A stretch of DNA of 64,000 nt, from assembly GCA_022447225.1 (NCBI GenBank), contig JAKVAZ010000006.1, positions 682,001-746,000 on the forward strand, given 5' to 3'. The position numbers were made by a program, and so were the translations under genes. The notes under the pieces are model-generated. The model ran no database searches, had not been told where the DNA came from, and saw only the letters and a list, made by a program, of their open reading frames with translations. This stretch comes from Fuerstiella sp. (GTDB lineage Bacteria > Planctomycetota > Planctomycetia > Planctomycetales > Planctomycetaceae). Positions 37,272-47,135 of this stretch are shown in pieces (position 1 is the first letter of the stretch; each line of letters starts with the position of its first letter).

Positions 37272-38935
37272 AAGGCAGCGCTGTCATCATTCGTCGCGAG
37301 TTGCCGTCACTACTCCGCATGAATTACAGTCTGTGGCTGTTTGTTGCTGTCGCACTGACGGTTTCCGCGACCGTTCTGCTGAAATGGCCGTCAACATCCA
37401 CAGCGGATCTGAGTGGCTCTCAGGCACGCGCCGTTTTTCGCGGTCTGGCGTATTCGATGGTCGTCGTTGTCGTGCTCGTCATCCCGGCCCTGCCGGCGAC
37501 CGGACTGATTGGGGAAGTCCGGCGAGGAACCATGGAACTCCTGTTGAACTCACCGCTGCAAAGAACAGAGATTTACTTCGGGAAGCTGATTTCGCTGTTG
37601 GGATTTTCCTGTCTGCTGCTGATGGTCACAGTGCCGCCGATGGCCTGCTGTTATGCCATGGGAGCCCTTTCTTTCACCAGTGACGTGCTGGCGCTTTACG
37701 GATTAACGGGAGTACTCTGCGTGCAGCTGATTGTACTCGGACTCCTGGTTGGAACCATCGCCAGAACGTCCGAAGCCGGGCTGCGCTGGGTATACGGAAC
37801 CACTTTCGGTCTGACGGTCGTTACGACTATCCCCCATTTGTTTCTCCAGGGTGGCAACAGCGTCTTCGCGGAAACAGCCGGTCACCTGCGAAAGCTCTCA
37901 CCGGTCCCGGCTCTGATTCAGCTGGTGGGCGATACCGTCCCCGGAGGAACAGGGGCAATCGAATCAGAGAACCTCATTCTCTCATATATCGTCTCAGCGG
38001 TGCTGCTGAGCATTGCCGGCAGTCTTGTCTGTATTCAGCGAATGAATTTCTCTCTGATGGATCGTTCACGATCTCAGGGACTCATCACGGATGATCGTAC
38101 CGATTCAGTTCGTGCCGCTCGGAAATTTTTGTTCCTGGTGGATCCACAGAAACGCAAGTCAGGAATCCCCTGGTATCTGAATCCATTGATGGTGAAAGAG
38201 TTTCGCAGTCGTCAGTTTGGTCGTCTGCACTGGCTGATGCGGATGGTGGCCGCCTGTGTCGTGTTATCACTGCTGCTGACACTGGCCGCAACAATGGGCA
38301 CGCTGGACTGGGGAGTGGAAAAAGTCGGAGGCATCATGATTGTGGCACAGGCTGCACTGGTCATCTCGCTCACACCGGGACTGTCCTGTGCGATGATTGC
38401 AGGGGAACACGAAGCCGGTGGCTGGGACATGCTGCGCACCACTCCACTGGGAGCCTTCCGGGTTCTGTGGGGAAAACTGCTGAGTGTTTCAGTCACTTTG
38501 CTGCTCGTGCTGTGTGCGTCACTGCCAGGCTACGGAATCATTATGGTGATCAAACCCGTTCTGCAGATTCAGACCACACAGGTTATCATTTCACTGGGAA
38601 TGACTGCGATGGTCGCCATGCTGACCAGTGCAGTCATCAGCAGTTTTTGTAGGTCTACCGCGGCAGCCACCACCGTTGCCTACGGACTGTTGATTCTGCT
38701 GTACGGCGGCTCGATGCTGGTCTGGATTAACCGCGATTCACCCTTTAGTCATGCAATTGTTCAAGGAACATTGTCTGTCAATGCCATGGCCGGAGCACTC
38801 AACGCAATGGAAACGGAGGGATTTCAGATCTACGACGGCCTCTTACACACAACGTGGATGGTCTCCGGCATTATCTGCGGACTGCTGATTCTGGTGCTGT
38901 ATGTCAGGATGTGGAGACTGTGGGAGCCCGACTGA
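37268..38935 (+). CDS. ABC-2 type permease with two similar halves
   Basis: About 555 residues with some twelve hydrophobic segments. Each half opens with a GEVRRGTMELLLNSPLQRTEIYFGK-type or GEHEAGGWDMLRTTPLGAFRVLWGK-type block, the hallmark of ABC-2 subunits, at about residues 80-105 and 375-400. So two membrane modules are fused in one polypeptide, giving a complete transport path with a single ATPase gene. The two halves are diverged. It starts by ATGA overlap with the ATPase gene. The exported substrate is not visible. Confidence 0.88.
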   Translation: MKGSAVIIRRELPSLLRMNYSLWLFVAVALTVSATVLLKWPSTSTADLSGSQARAVFRGLAYSMVVVVVLVIPALPATGLIGEVRRGTMELLLNSPLQRTEIYFGKLISLLGFSCLLLMVTVPPMACCYAMGALSFTSDVLALYGLTGVLCVQLIVLGLLVGTIARTSEAGLRWVYGTTFGLTVVTTIPHLFLQGGNSVFAETAGHLRKLSPVPALIQLVGDTVPGGTGAIESENLILSYIVSAVLLSIAGSLVCIQRMNFSLMDRSRSQGLITDDRTDSVRAARKFLFLVDPQKRKSGIPWYLNPLMVKEFRSRQFGRLHWLMRMVAACVVLSLLLTLAATMGTLDWGVEKVGGIMIVAQAALVISLTPGLSCAMIAGEHEAGGWDMLRTTPLGAFRVLWGKLLSVSVTLLLVLCASLPGYGIIMVIKPVLQIQTTQVIISLGMTAMVAMLTSAVISSFCRSTAAATTVAYGLLILLYGGSMLVWINRDSPFSHAIVQGTLSVNAMAGALNAMETEGFQIYDGLLHTTWMVSGIICGLLILVLYVRMWRLWEPD

Positions 38936-39020
38936 ACTTGCATCCTGATTGTAAATTCCAATCCCGGGTACTCGCACTTTTCTGCAATCTACGGAACCAG
39001 GCCTGAAGACCGATCCCTGA

Positions 39021-40820
39021 ATGAAAATATTTCCACTTACAACAAGACGATTTTACGTGCCTCTGGTTACAGCAGGATGTTGCCTGACATTCTGGTCTGC
39101 CGTTGCGGTTTCTCAGCAATCTGTTGACTTCCAGGACGTTGTGCGGCTTCCCGATATCGTCAGATTCCGTCAGCTGCCGAAGCGGATGTTTCTGGAACCG
39201 AATATCTCAATTCCTGCGGAGACTCTGTTCGTGACGGATGCCAGGCTAAAGCTGTATGAGCGAATACTTGTTTCGCCGCCTGACAACGAGATTCTGATCA
39301 AAGTCATTCGGTCACTGGAGAGAATCCAGAGTGAGGGTCTGGCCGACATCTCACACGCTGCAGAATCATTGCACAAACATCTTTTGAATACCGACCACGA
39401 ACTTGTAAAACAGGCGAGTGCTTCGGCTCTGGCGACAATCGGCCGGGCCGAATCCGCTGCCGACGTGGCTCAGTTATGCGTACCCGAACGCGAAGTCCTT
39501 TGTCTCAAGATCGAACCCACATTTTCCAGCTGGGGGGGAGATGCCCTGAAGTCGACATGGGTGAATCGTGTTGAGAACTCAGAGAAATTTCCAAGGGCGC
39601 TGATCAGACTGGCGTGTGACGGACTTGCTCAGCTGAAGGACATCTCTGCCCTGGAAGCGGTCCGCCGTCTGCTGGAAAACGAAATGACCGACTATTCCGT
39701 CCGATACGCCGCAGCACAGGCACTGGGAACGCTTGATCATCTGCAGTCCGCTGCCCTGGCCGGCAACTACTCCCCGGGAACCGTTCCCGATCGACTACTG
39801 GCTTGTGCGTTACTTGGTCACTGCAGGTCCGATGCAGGATTCGATGCACTTTCCACGTTGTGTGATGACACGTCAAACGCCGTTGCGTCACAGGCATGGG
39901 CCACAATGCTGCGACTGGACCGTCAACGTTTGCTGGAAAAACTTGATCGTGGTGTCCAGCATCCGGACTCGAACATCCGTCTGAATTCCGTTGAGGTCAT
40001 GAGGGAGCTGCCGAGCAGCGCAAGGTGCAACAACCTCGACCGACTGACAGCAGATGTCCACATCGGTGTTCGGAATTCAGCAAGACGGGCACTAAAAATA
40101 CTGGCGGATTCCAGACCCGAATTCAGAGACACAATTCTGCGCAATGCCGGTGATTCTTTGGTCGATACGAACAGTAACTGGCAGCAACTGGAACAATCAC
40201 TGGTACTTTTGGGTCAGCTCCGACATCGCACGAGACAGAACGAATGGCTCAGGCTGCTGGAACACGATCGTCCGGAAATTTTTGTCACCGCCGCATGGCT
40301 GCTGCACATGATGCCTTACCAAGAAATGGCTGACGAAGTCGTCAAAGTGACACTTCGTCGATATGAGATGACTGACAGACCCGGACTTAATGAGCAGCTG
40401 ATTTTTCTGTTTCAACACGCTGGTTTCACAAATTCAAAATCTCTGCAGCCACTTTTCGAGAAGCAGTTCGCCAAGAATTCACCTCGGTTTGAGGTCCGCG
40501 CCGCCGGGTTGTGGGCGCTGGGAAAACTCAACGCCGGCAACGCGGACAAAGTCCTTGCCGGGAAACTGGTGAAACGAATCCGGGATCTCGGTCTCATTCC
40601 TGAAGGCACCATTGTTCGTCGAATGAGCGTGCTGGCCCTGGTCTGGATGGATGCGCGTTCAGCGGTTCCGGAAATGTTCTGGATTCGCAGGGTCGATGGC
40701 CCTCACTCCCTAATCGGTGAAACAGCACGATGGGCCCTCCCGCATTTGGGGGGGGAACAGCTTCCGCCACCGGAATCACTCCGGGTTCCGGTCGACGACT
40801 TTCCGGTGTCGCCATTTTGA
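39021..40820 (+). CDS. Exported HEAT-repeat protein of the ABC cluster
   Basis: A 599-residue protein. A signal peptide (VPLVTAGCCLTFWSAVAVSQQ) precedes a region of HEAT-like helical pairs from about 90 to 550 (for example QASASALATIGRAESAADVAQL, RYAAAQALGTLDHLQSAAL, RNSARRALKILADS, RAAGLWALGKLNAG). Such solenoids bind protein partners; no catalytic motif is seen. It lies 85 bp after the permease on the same strand and is probably the last gene of the cluster. Confidence 0.75.
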   Translation: MKIFPLTTRRFYVPLVTAGCCLTFWSAVAVSQQSVDFQDVVRLPDIVRFRQLPKRMFLEPNISIPAETLFVTDARLKLYERILVSPPDNEILIKVIRSLERIQSEGLADISHAAESLHKHLLNTDHELVKQASASALATIGRAESAADVAQLCVPEREVLCLKIEPTFSSWGGDALKSTWVNRVENSEKFPRALIRLACDGLAQLKDISALEAVRRLLENEMTDYSVRYAAAQALGTLDHLQSAALAGNYSPGTVPDRLLACALLGHCRSDAGFDALSTLCDDTSNAVASQAWATMLRLDRQRLLEKLDRGVQHPDSNIRLNSVEVMRELPSSARCNNLDRLTADVHIGVRNSARRALKILADSRPEFRDTILRNAGDSLVDTNSNWQQLEQSLVLLGQLRHRTRQNEWLRLLEHDRPEIFVTAAWLLHMMPYQEMADEVVKVTLRRYEMTDRPGLNEQLIFLFQHAGFTNSKSLQPLFEKQFAKNSPRFEVRAAGLWALGKLNAGNADKVLAGKLVKRIRDLGLIPEGTIVRRMSVLALVWMDARSAVPEMFWIRRVDGPHSLIGETARWALPHLGGEQLPPPESLRVPVDDFPVSPF

Positions 40821-41306
40821 CCGATCAAACAGGACCGAAAAAAATCCGGCAGGTTTCTGCGGTGTTTGAACCTTCGGAACGCAGACGGTCATGAATGTTT
40901 AAACATCAGTACCGTTAAGCAACACAATAAAGCGATCACTGAATTCGAGTTGATTCCAGTATCGCTGACCGGGATTTTTCGTCTTTGCTCAGACGAATTC
41001 CCCTGGTGTTTCAACACCGAAGTGACGCACGAACGCATCGAGACTCTATGCTCACTTCGACAAAATCCTCAGGTGACTGGTCTTTACAAAACGCCTGACG
41101 CCACCTGGTGGAGCATGAAGTCGTGTTGAAGGCCCCAAGAAGCCCACATGAAATCAGATCCGCCTTAATGTCTCGGGAAAAACAGCTGAACGCTTTTACC
41201 GGACTGGAGAATCCATGACAAAAAAGCGGCCGTTTCGAATTTACAGCTGACGGCCCGGACCCGTCAATCCCGCTGATCAATTGTTCGGAACGGTGTTCTG
41301 TTCTGG
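40821..41306. other. Convergent intergenic region
   Basis: 486 bp between the HEAT gene and the class V aminotransferase. A 12-bp palindrome ATGTTTAAACAT is at 40895-40906. An 87-codon plus-strand frame (40866-41129) has no motif and I do not call it. No terminator is clear. Confidence 0.4.
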
Positions 41307-42437
41307 TCATTCACAAATTTTCACCAGAGCTTTCTCAAAATTTTCCGCCGTACGATCAATATGGTTGAGTTTATCCAGCCCGAACAGCCCCACTCGAAAA
41401 GTCCGGAATCCCTCGGGTTCATTACACATCAGGGGGACCCCTCCGGCAATCTGGATTCCTGATGCCGCAAACCGGCTGCCGTTGTGAATGTCAGAATCGT
41501 CAGTGTAGCTGACCACAACCCCGGGTGCCTGGAATCCGTCAGCTGCCACGCTCTTAAATCCTCTGTCGACCAACAACTTTCGAATCCGCGCGCCGAGTAT
41601 CTGCTGCTTTTCTTTGAGGGCATCGAAACCATGCTGAGCCGCCTCCTGCATGACACCGCGAAACATGGTCAGTGCATCGGTGGGCATTGTGGCATGATAG
41701 GCATGTCCGCCTTTTTCATAAGCTTCCATAATTTGCAGCCATTTACCCAGATCACAGGCAAAACTGGTGCTCGTTGTTTCACTGACTCTCCGGCGTGCCA
41801 ATTCACTCATCATGACCAGTGCACAGCACGGAGAACCACTCCAGCCTTTCTGCGGAGCACTGATCAGTACGTCCACTTCCAGTGCCGTCATGTCGATCCA
41901 AAGAGTCCCGGACGCAATGCAGTCGAGAACGAACAATCCTCCCACAGAATGAACGGCCTCACCCACCCGGCGAATATAGTCGTCGGGAAGGATCATCCCG
42001 GCAGAGGTTTCCACATGAGGAGCGAACACCACTTCCGGTCGTTCCTTTTTGATCGTACTCACAACCTCCTCAATCGGTGCCGGTTCGAATTCAGGGGTTT
42101 TACCGTCTTCCATTGCACGAGCGCTCAGCACAAGCGCAGCCGACGGGATCTGGCCCATCTCCAAGATCTGTGTCCAGCGGTAACTAAACCAACCATTGCG
42201 AATCACCAGGCATTTTTTTCCGGTAGCAAACTGTCTGGCCGTTGCTTCCATTCCAAAGGTTCCGCTTCCGGGAACGACGGCGACTGCATTCGCATGGTAA
42301 ACTGTTTTCAATGTCTCTGAGATATCCAGCATCACCTGCTGAAAATTCTGTGACATGTGGTTGAGAGCTCGATCCGTATAGACGACCGAGTATTCCAGCA
42401 ATCCGTGCGGATCCACATCGTCCAGCAAACCAGGCAT
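41307..42437 (-). CDS. Class V aminotransferase (alanine-glyoxylate/serine-pyruvate type)
   Basis: A 376-residue PLP enzyme. The internal aldimine Lys is K197 in SAPQKGWSGSP; the PLP-stacking region GSGTFGMEA (about 57-65) and the Asp that binds the pyridine nitrogen (LDCIAS, D172) are in place, and the VRNGWFSYRW block is typical. The fold is closest to alanine-glyoxylate or serine-pyruvate transaminases. The substrate could be serine, alanine or a phosphonate such as 2-aminoethylphosphonate; no linked gene decides it. The ATG has AAAGGA eight bases upstream. Confidence 0.9.
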   Translation of the reverse strand: MPGLLDDVDPHGLLEYSVVYTDRALNHMSQNFQQVMLDISETLKTVYHANAVAVVPGSGTFGMEATARQFATGKKCLVIRNGWFSYRWTQILEMGQIPSAALVLSARAMEDGKTPEFEPAPIEEVVSTIKKERPEVVFAPHVETSAGMILPDDYIRRVGEAVHSVGGLFVLDCIASGTLWIDMTALEVDVLISAPQKGWSGSPCCALVMMSELARRRVSETTSTSFACDLGKWLQIMEAYEKGGHAYHATMPTDALTMFRGVMQEAAQHGFDALKEKQQILGARIRKLLVDRGFKSVAADGFQAPGVVVSYTDDSDIHNGSRFAASGIQIAGGVPLMCNEPEGFRTFRVGLFGLDKLNHIDRTAENFEKALVKICE

Positions 42438-42865
42438 AATTCTTTCCTTTCAGGTGATGATCGAATTAACAAATATCAGGTGCAGCCGGGCCATTCCCGA
42501 CAACAATGACGACCGATGTGAGCCAGGCTGTATCCCGGCACCAGGCAGGCTTCTGGGCAGTCATTCGGTCGTATTCGTATTCACAGTGGTGAGGGATTCG
42601 ATACCGCCCCGGTCTTTACTGTCGGATGACACATCACAGCCAAACGAACGTGAACACGACAGACTCCGATGCAGGTCGTAAGACAGCCAGACAGTGCGTC
42701 TCCGCAATAAAGAAACGCATCTATTCGAAAAAGTCAACCGACGGTGGAACAGCGAGTTTTGTAAAACGTGTTCAGGCGACTGAATTCCGTCGGCATGATC
42801 ACGTGCTGTCATCCGTGTTTTCGTGCCAAACGGAACCTGAAGTACGGCTGAATCTTTTTCCGCAC
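42438..42865. other. Intergenic region
   Basis: About 430 bp between two minus-strand genes. No gene, repeat or terminator that I can support. Confidence 0.45.
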
Positions 42866-44305
42866 CTAGGCCAGAATCTCACGCACCACATTGCCTTCAA
42901 CGTCGGTAAGACGGAAGTCCCGACCACGATAACGGTAAGTGAGACGACGGTGATCCAGGCCCAGCAGGTGCAGCATTGTGGCATGCAGATCATGCAAATG
43001 AACCTTGCCGTCTATCGCCCGGAAGCCGAATTCGTCCGTCTGTCCGTGCGTAAGTCCTCCCTTTACTCCCCCGCCGGCCAGCCAGGCTGAATACCCCAGG
43101 TGGTTGTGGCCGCGGCCGTAAGTTTCCGGACCGTCTTTACCGACCGAGACATCCTGGTCATAGGAAGTGCGGCCAAACTCACCCGTCCATACAATCAGCG
43201 TCTCATCCAGCATACCACGAGCCTTCAGGTCAGCGATCAGCCCGGCAATCGGTTTATCAACGCCCAGACACTTTGCCCGCAGGCCCTGATGGATGGAACT
43301 GTGATGGTCCCAACCAAGACTGGTGACTTGTACGAACCGCACTCCCGACTGGATAAACCGGCGAGCCAGCAGACAGCGCCGGCCAAACGCATCAGTCGAT
43401 TTGTCACCGATGCCATACAGTTTCTGAATGGACTGAGACTCACTGGACAGGTCCATCAGCTCCGGAGCCTCGCTTTGCATCCGAAAGGCCAGTTCCATGG
43501 ACTCAATCATGCCTTCCAACTGGTTGTCACCGCTATTCTTCAAAGTCAGCGAGCGATTCATCGACTCAATCAGTGCCAGTTGTTCACGTTGCGCGGCCGG
43601 CGGAACATCCGAACGACCCAGATAGCCAATCTTATTGTCACTACGAATTGCCATCGCCTGATGAATGGCCGGCAGGTACGCGCTGCCGAACAGGTGCGGT
43701 CCACCGTTTCCCCCCATGACCGGATTAATCGTGACAAAACCTGGCATATTGCGATTTTCGGTGCCCAGTCCGTAACTGACCCAGGCGCCCATGGACGGAT
43801 GCTGGCCCTGCGTGTAACCGGTGTGCAGTTGCAGATGGGCCGGAGGATGAGCCGGATTGTCGGTATGCATGCCATTCAACAGACAGATGTCATCTACCAG
43901 CTCTCCCGTATGTGGCAGCAGGTCACTCCACCACATTCCGGACTCACCGCGGGGACTGATTCCGGCAACAGGTTTCAGCAACTTGCTGTTCTCCATTCCG
44001 TCGGCCGTCATTCCTTTGGGGCGTTCAAATGGGATCGGCTTGCCGTGCCCATTGACCAAACGCGGCTTGTACTGGAACAGGTCCATTTGTGAAGGACCAC
44101 CAGCCATCAGCAGAAAGATCACATTTTTGGCACGTGCTGCAAAATGCGGTGGCGACACCGCCAGGCTGTTAGCGGCTGGCAGTTCGTTAGTCAGCAACCC
44201 GGTCAGGGCCAGAGAACCAAATCCACAAGCCGACCTGCGCAGAAAGTTGCGACGAGCAAAAGATGGCTGATTGATAGTCGTATTAATGATAGTTTGCCCT
44301 CTCAT
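42866..44305 (-). CDS. DUF1501 Tat-exported protein
   Basis: A 479-residue DUF1501 protein with a sulfatase-like fold. Twin-arginine signal ARRNFLRRSA at about 17-26; mature blocks include FLLMAGGPSQMDLFQYKP, GMHTDNPAHPPA, GYTQGQHPSMGAW and WTGEFGRT, the last near the conserved metal region. Usually paired with DUF1549/DUF1553 cytochromes, as here: the cytochrome gene lies immediately upstream on the same strand with 110 bp between. Role is presumed periplasmic; substrate unknown. AGGGA lies six bases before the ATG. Confidence 0.93.
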   Translation of the reverse strand: MRGQTIINTTINQPSFARRNFLRRSACGFGSLALTGLLTNELPAANSLAVSPPHFAARAKNVIFLLMAGGPSQMDLFQYKPRLVNGHGKPIPFERPKGMTADGMENSKLLKPVAGISPRGESGMWWSDLLPHTGELVDDICLLNGMHTDNPAHPPAHLQLHTGYTQGQHPSMGAWVSYGLGTENRNMPGFVTINPVMGGNGGPHLFGSAYLPAIHQAMAIRSDNKIGYLGRSDVPPAAQREQLALIESMNRSLTLKNSGDNQLEGMIESMELAFRMQSEAPELMDLSSESQSIQKLYGIGDKSTDAFGRRCLLARRFIQSGVRFVQVTSLGWDHHSSIHQGLRAKCLGVDKPIAGLIADLKARGMLDETLIVWTGEFGRTSYDQDVSVGKDGPETYGRGHNHLGYSAWLAGGGVKGGLTHGQTDEFGFRAIDGKVHLHDLHATMLHLLGLDHRRLTYRYRGRDFRLTDVEGNVVREILA

Positions 44306-44415
44306 CGATGGTCCCTGCTGTTGTCGTCGTGGTCGATTCTAACCGTAAATTCGCATGGACCATTTCGTATTCAAAACGGGAATTCTGGATGTCTGTGGTC
44401 CGGAACAGCCCGCTC

Positions 44416-46761
44416 TCAAAACCTCATCAGAAATTCACTGGATGCAAAAATTGCATGGCATAACATTCCCCACGCATCCGTGGCCGACATTCCCTGTTCT
44501 CTGAGCCGATCCAGCGCAGCCAGTGCCTGTTGCACTTCGCGAGCACCTGGAGGCCGACTCATCGTTCGCAGATAGAGCTCTTCGATTTTCTCCTGGTCTG
44601 AAAGCCCGTCGCGATCCAGCACTCGCCTGGCAGCCGCTTTCCCGTGTTCAATCATGAAAGGTGAATTCATCAGATAAAGTGACTGCGTTGGAACAGTCGT
44701 CGCCGGCCGGGCGCCGGTAACCGTCGACGACGCGGCGAAGCCAAACAGGACAAGCCCTTCTGCCCAGGCAGGTGTGCGGCGATAGACCGGCAAATACACA
44801 GAACGCTTCCTGGCGACGTGCGGTGGTGGTGGTGGTTCCCCCTGCAGTATTGGAAATTCCCTGATCAGGCCCGACTGCCAGACGGCCTGAGGCAGCGCGG
44901 GGCCACCGCGCGTCGTGTCCAGCTCTCCACTCACCAGCAGGACCGTATCGCGAATTGCTTCCGCCTCCAGACGCCGTCGATTCATCCGCCACAACAGCCG
45001 GTTTTCCGGGTCGACGGACTGAGTATCGGTATTCGATCCGGTCACGGAAGCCATACGGTATGTGCGACTGAGTAACAGTTCGCGAATCAGTTGCTTGACT
45101 GACCAGCCCTGCTGCATGAACCGCTGCGCCAGGTAATCCAGAAGTTCCGGATGAGATGCCCTGGCGCCCCGAATACCAAAGTTGTCCGGCGTTGTTACCA
45201 GTCCCGCCCCGAAAACATGGTGCCAGATGCGATTGACGGCAACCCGCGCAGTCAACGCGCAGGTCACCTCCTGCGGATCGGTCATTACTCGGGCAAGCTG
45301 CAGCCGACCGCTGGCCCCCTCTTGCGGGATCCAGGGTCGCTTTTCACTGAGCAATACCTGAATCAGTCCACGTGGAACTTCGTCACCCAGTCGGAAAGCG
45401 TTTCCTCGTATCGTAATTCGAGCGTTGGTCGCACTGACTTCCTTCGCCCCAAATATATAGGGCCGTTCAGGACCATTTGCCTTTTTGAATTCCTCAGATT
45501 CGTCTTCAATAGCTTTCATGGCAATCTGAAATTCACGACGATCGGCATCCGATTCGGGCAGTGGCACCCGAACCGTGTCACTGAGAGTCCTGGAGTTACC
45601 TTTAAATCCGGTCAGCACTTCCAGGTTCTGAAAGATACCGGCCATGGCATAGTAGTCACGCTGCGAGACAGGATCGAACTTGTGGTCATGGCATCTCGCG
45701 CACTGCATGGTCAGGCCCAGAAAAGCCTGACCCACTTTGCCGACCTGGATGTCGACGACGTCCCACCGCAATTGCGCCTTAAACATATTGACGGTCTGAA
45801 TGGGTCCCTGCGTAAGAAATGCGGTCGCCACCAATTGCTCAGAGCGTTGTCGGTCATCTTTGGCCGGCAGCAGGTCGCCGGCGATCTGTTCACGCAGGAA
45901 CCGATCGAAGGGCTTGTCTTTGTTAAACGCAGCGATGACGTAGTCACGGTATCTCCAGGCGCTGGTTTCCGGCACCAGGCGATCGTCACCGAGCGTGTCG
46001 GCGTACAGAGTGACATCCAGCCAGTGCCGCCCCCAGCGGTCTCCAAACGCGGACGACGCGAGCAATTGGTCGACAACCGATTCGTAAGCGTAATGTGATT
46101 CGTCGCGGACAAATTTCTGAATCTGTTCGGGTGCGGGCGGCAGGCCGGTCAAATCGAAAGACAAACGTCTCAGCAGTGCGTACCGATCAGCATCAACGGT
46201 CGGACGCATTCCGTTCGCTTCCAGTCGCTTCAGTATGAAGCGATCGACATCGCAATTCGGCCAGGCTTCATCCGTAACCTGAGGAATGACCGGTTCCGAC
46301 AGCGGAAGAAAGGCCCAGTGACGGCGGCCCGCTTCAAGATCAATCCCTTTCGCTTCGTGTGGTGTCGCTGCCTCGTGCCTCGGGTCCGGTGCACCACTGC
46401 GAATCCATTTTTCAAAGTCACTCAGCACCTCATTGGATAACCTTCCCTTGGGTGGCATCTCCAGACCGTCATAGCGCATAGCCTCCATCAGCAGGCTCGC
46501 TTCAACGTTACCCGGTACGACGGCCGGACCCGAATCTCCTCCCTGACGGACACCAGTGCGGCTGTCCAGCAGCAACGCCCCCTGAAGCTTGCCGGTTTTC
46601 TGTGCCTCCGCAGAGTGGCACTCATAACAGTGTTGAACAAGGACCGGTCGTATTCTGGTCTCAAAGAAGTCGAACTCAGTGTCATCGCCCGAATCTTCGG
46701 CACGCACCGACAGCACAGAAACCCACAGCAGGCAAAAAAGAATGACCATTTTCCGCCACAT
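44416..46761 (-). CDS. DUF1549/DUF1553 cytochrome-type protein (PSCyt/PSD1)
   Basis: About 781 residues. Signal peptide VILFCLLWVSVLSVRAE, a cytochrome head with CYECH at about 38 and the GLEMPPKG loop, a DUF1549 domain (about 140-350: LRRLSFDLTGLPPAP, HWLDVTLYADT) with a second CARCHDHKFDP site, and a DUF1553 domain (about 480-780: ARVAVNRIWHHVFGAGLV, NRRRLEAEAIRD, FGFAASST). It is shorter than many relatives because the region between the two domains is compact. Start ATG 46761 is set by GGGAG five bases before; upstream in-frame ATGs would not give a signal peptide. Confidence 0.93.
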   Translation of the reverse strand: MWRKMVILFCLLWVSVLSVRAEDSGDDTEFDFFETRIRPVLVQHCYECHSAEAQKTGKLQGALLLDSRTGVRQGGDSGPAVVPGNVEASLLMEAMRYDGLEMPPKGRLSNEVLSDFEKWIRSGAPDPRHEAATPHEAKGIDLEAGRRHWAFLPLSEPVIPQVTDEAWPNCDVDRFILKRLEANGMRPTVDADRYALLRRLSFDLTGLPPAPEQIQKFVRDESHYAYESVVDQLLASSAFGDRWGRHWLDVTLYADTLGDDRLVPETSAWRYRDYVIAAFNKDKPFDRFLREQIAGDLLPAKDDRQRSEQLVATAFLTQGPIQTVNMFKAQLRWDVVDIQVGKVGQAFLGLTMQCARCHDHKFDPVSQRDYYAMAGIFQNLEVLTGFKGNSRTLSDTVRVPLPESDADRREFQIAMKAIEDESEEFKKANGPERPYIFGAKEVSATNARITIRGNAFRLGDEVPRGLIQVLLSEKRPWIPQEGASGRLQLARVMTDPQEVTCALTARVAVNRIWHHVFGAGLVTTPDNFGIRGARASHPELLDYLAQRFMQQGWSVKQLIRELLLSRTYRMASVTGSNTDTQSVDPENRLLWRMNRRRLEAEAIRDTVLLVSGELDTTRGGPALPQAVWQSGLIREFPILQGEPPPPPHVARKRSVYLPVYRRTPAWAEGLVLFGFAASSTVTGARPATTVPTQSLYLMNSPFMIEHGKAAARRVLDRDGLSDQEKIEELYLRTMSRPPGAREVQQALAALDRLREQGMSATDAWGMLCHAIFASSEFLMRF

Positions 46762-47135
46762 AGAAACTCCCATTGGTGAAGCCGACGTACTGATGTCAGT
46801 ATAACGACTCTGCTTCCGATTCGCTGCAATTCGCTGTGCTGGACCGACACTGCCAAAACACGCCTGAGTTTCCGAAATGGGATCGCGGGTACTCATGGAG
46901 CGTGCAATTCTCGATACGGCGTAAAACATTGTCCCCAAATGACGGTTTAAATTTGGAAATCGCTCGGTCGTCAGATGCTGACAATTCTATGGTGCTGTTT
47001 GTCACTAATTCCAGATGTATTCGGGTCCGGGTTCTCGACAGTACAACTGTCCCGAATTTGGGTTTGGCCGGTCACGGTCGGAATCCGAACATCGACGGGA
47101 ACCTGACCAGTTGGAGTGATTTTACCGCACTGTAT
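46762..47135. other. Intergenic region
   Basis: About 370 bp between two minus-strand genes. No supported gene or repeat. Confidence 0.4.

Noticed and set aside
40866-41129. 87-codon plus-strand frame between the HEAT gene and aminotransferase
   Set aside because: No motif, no ribosome site.
42626-44092. Plus-strand frames over the DUF1501 gene
   Set aside because: Antisense shadows; the minus strand carries a full DUF1501 protein with a Tat signal.
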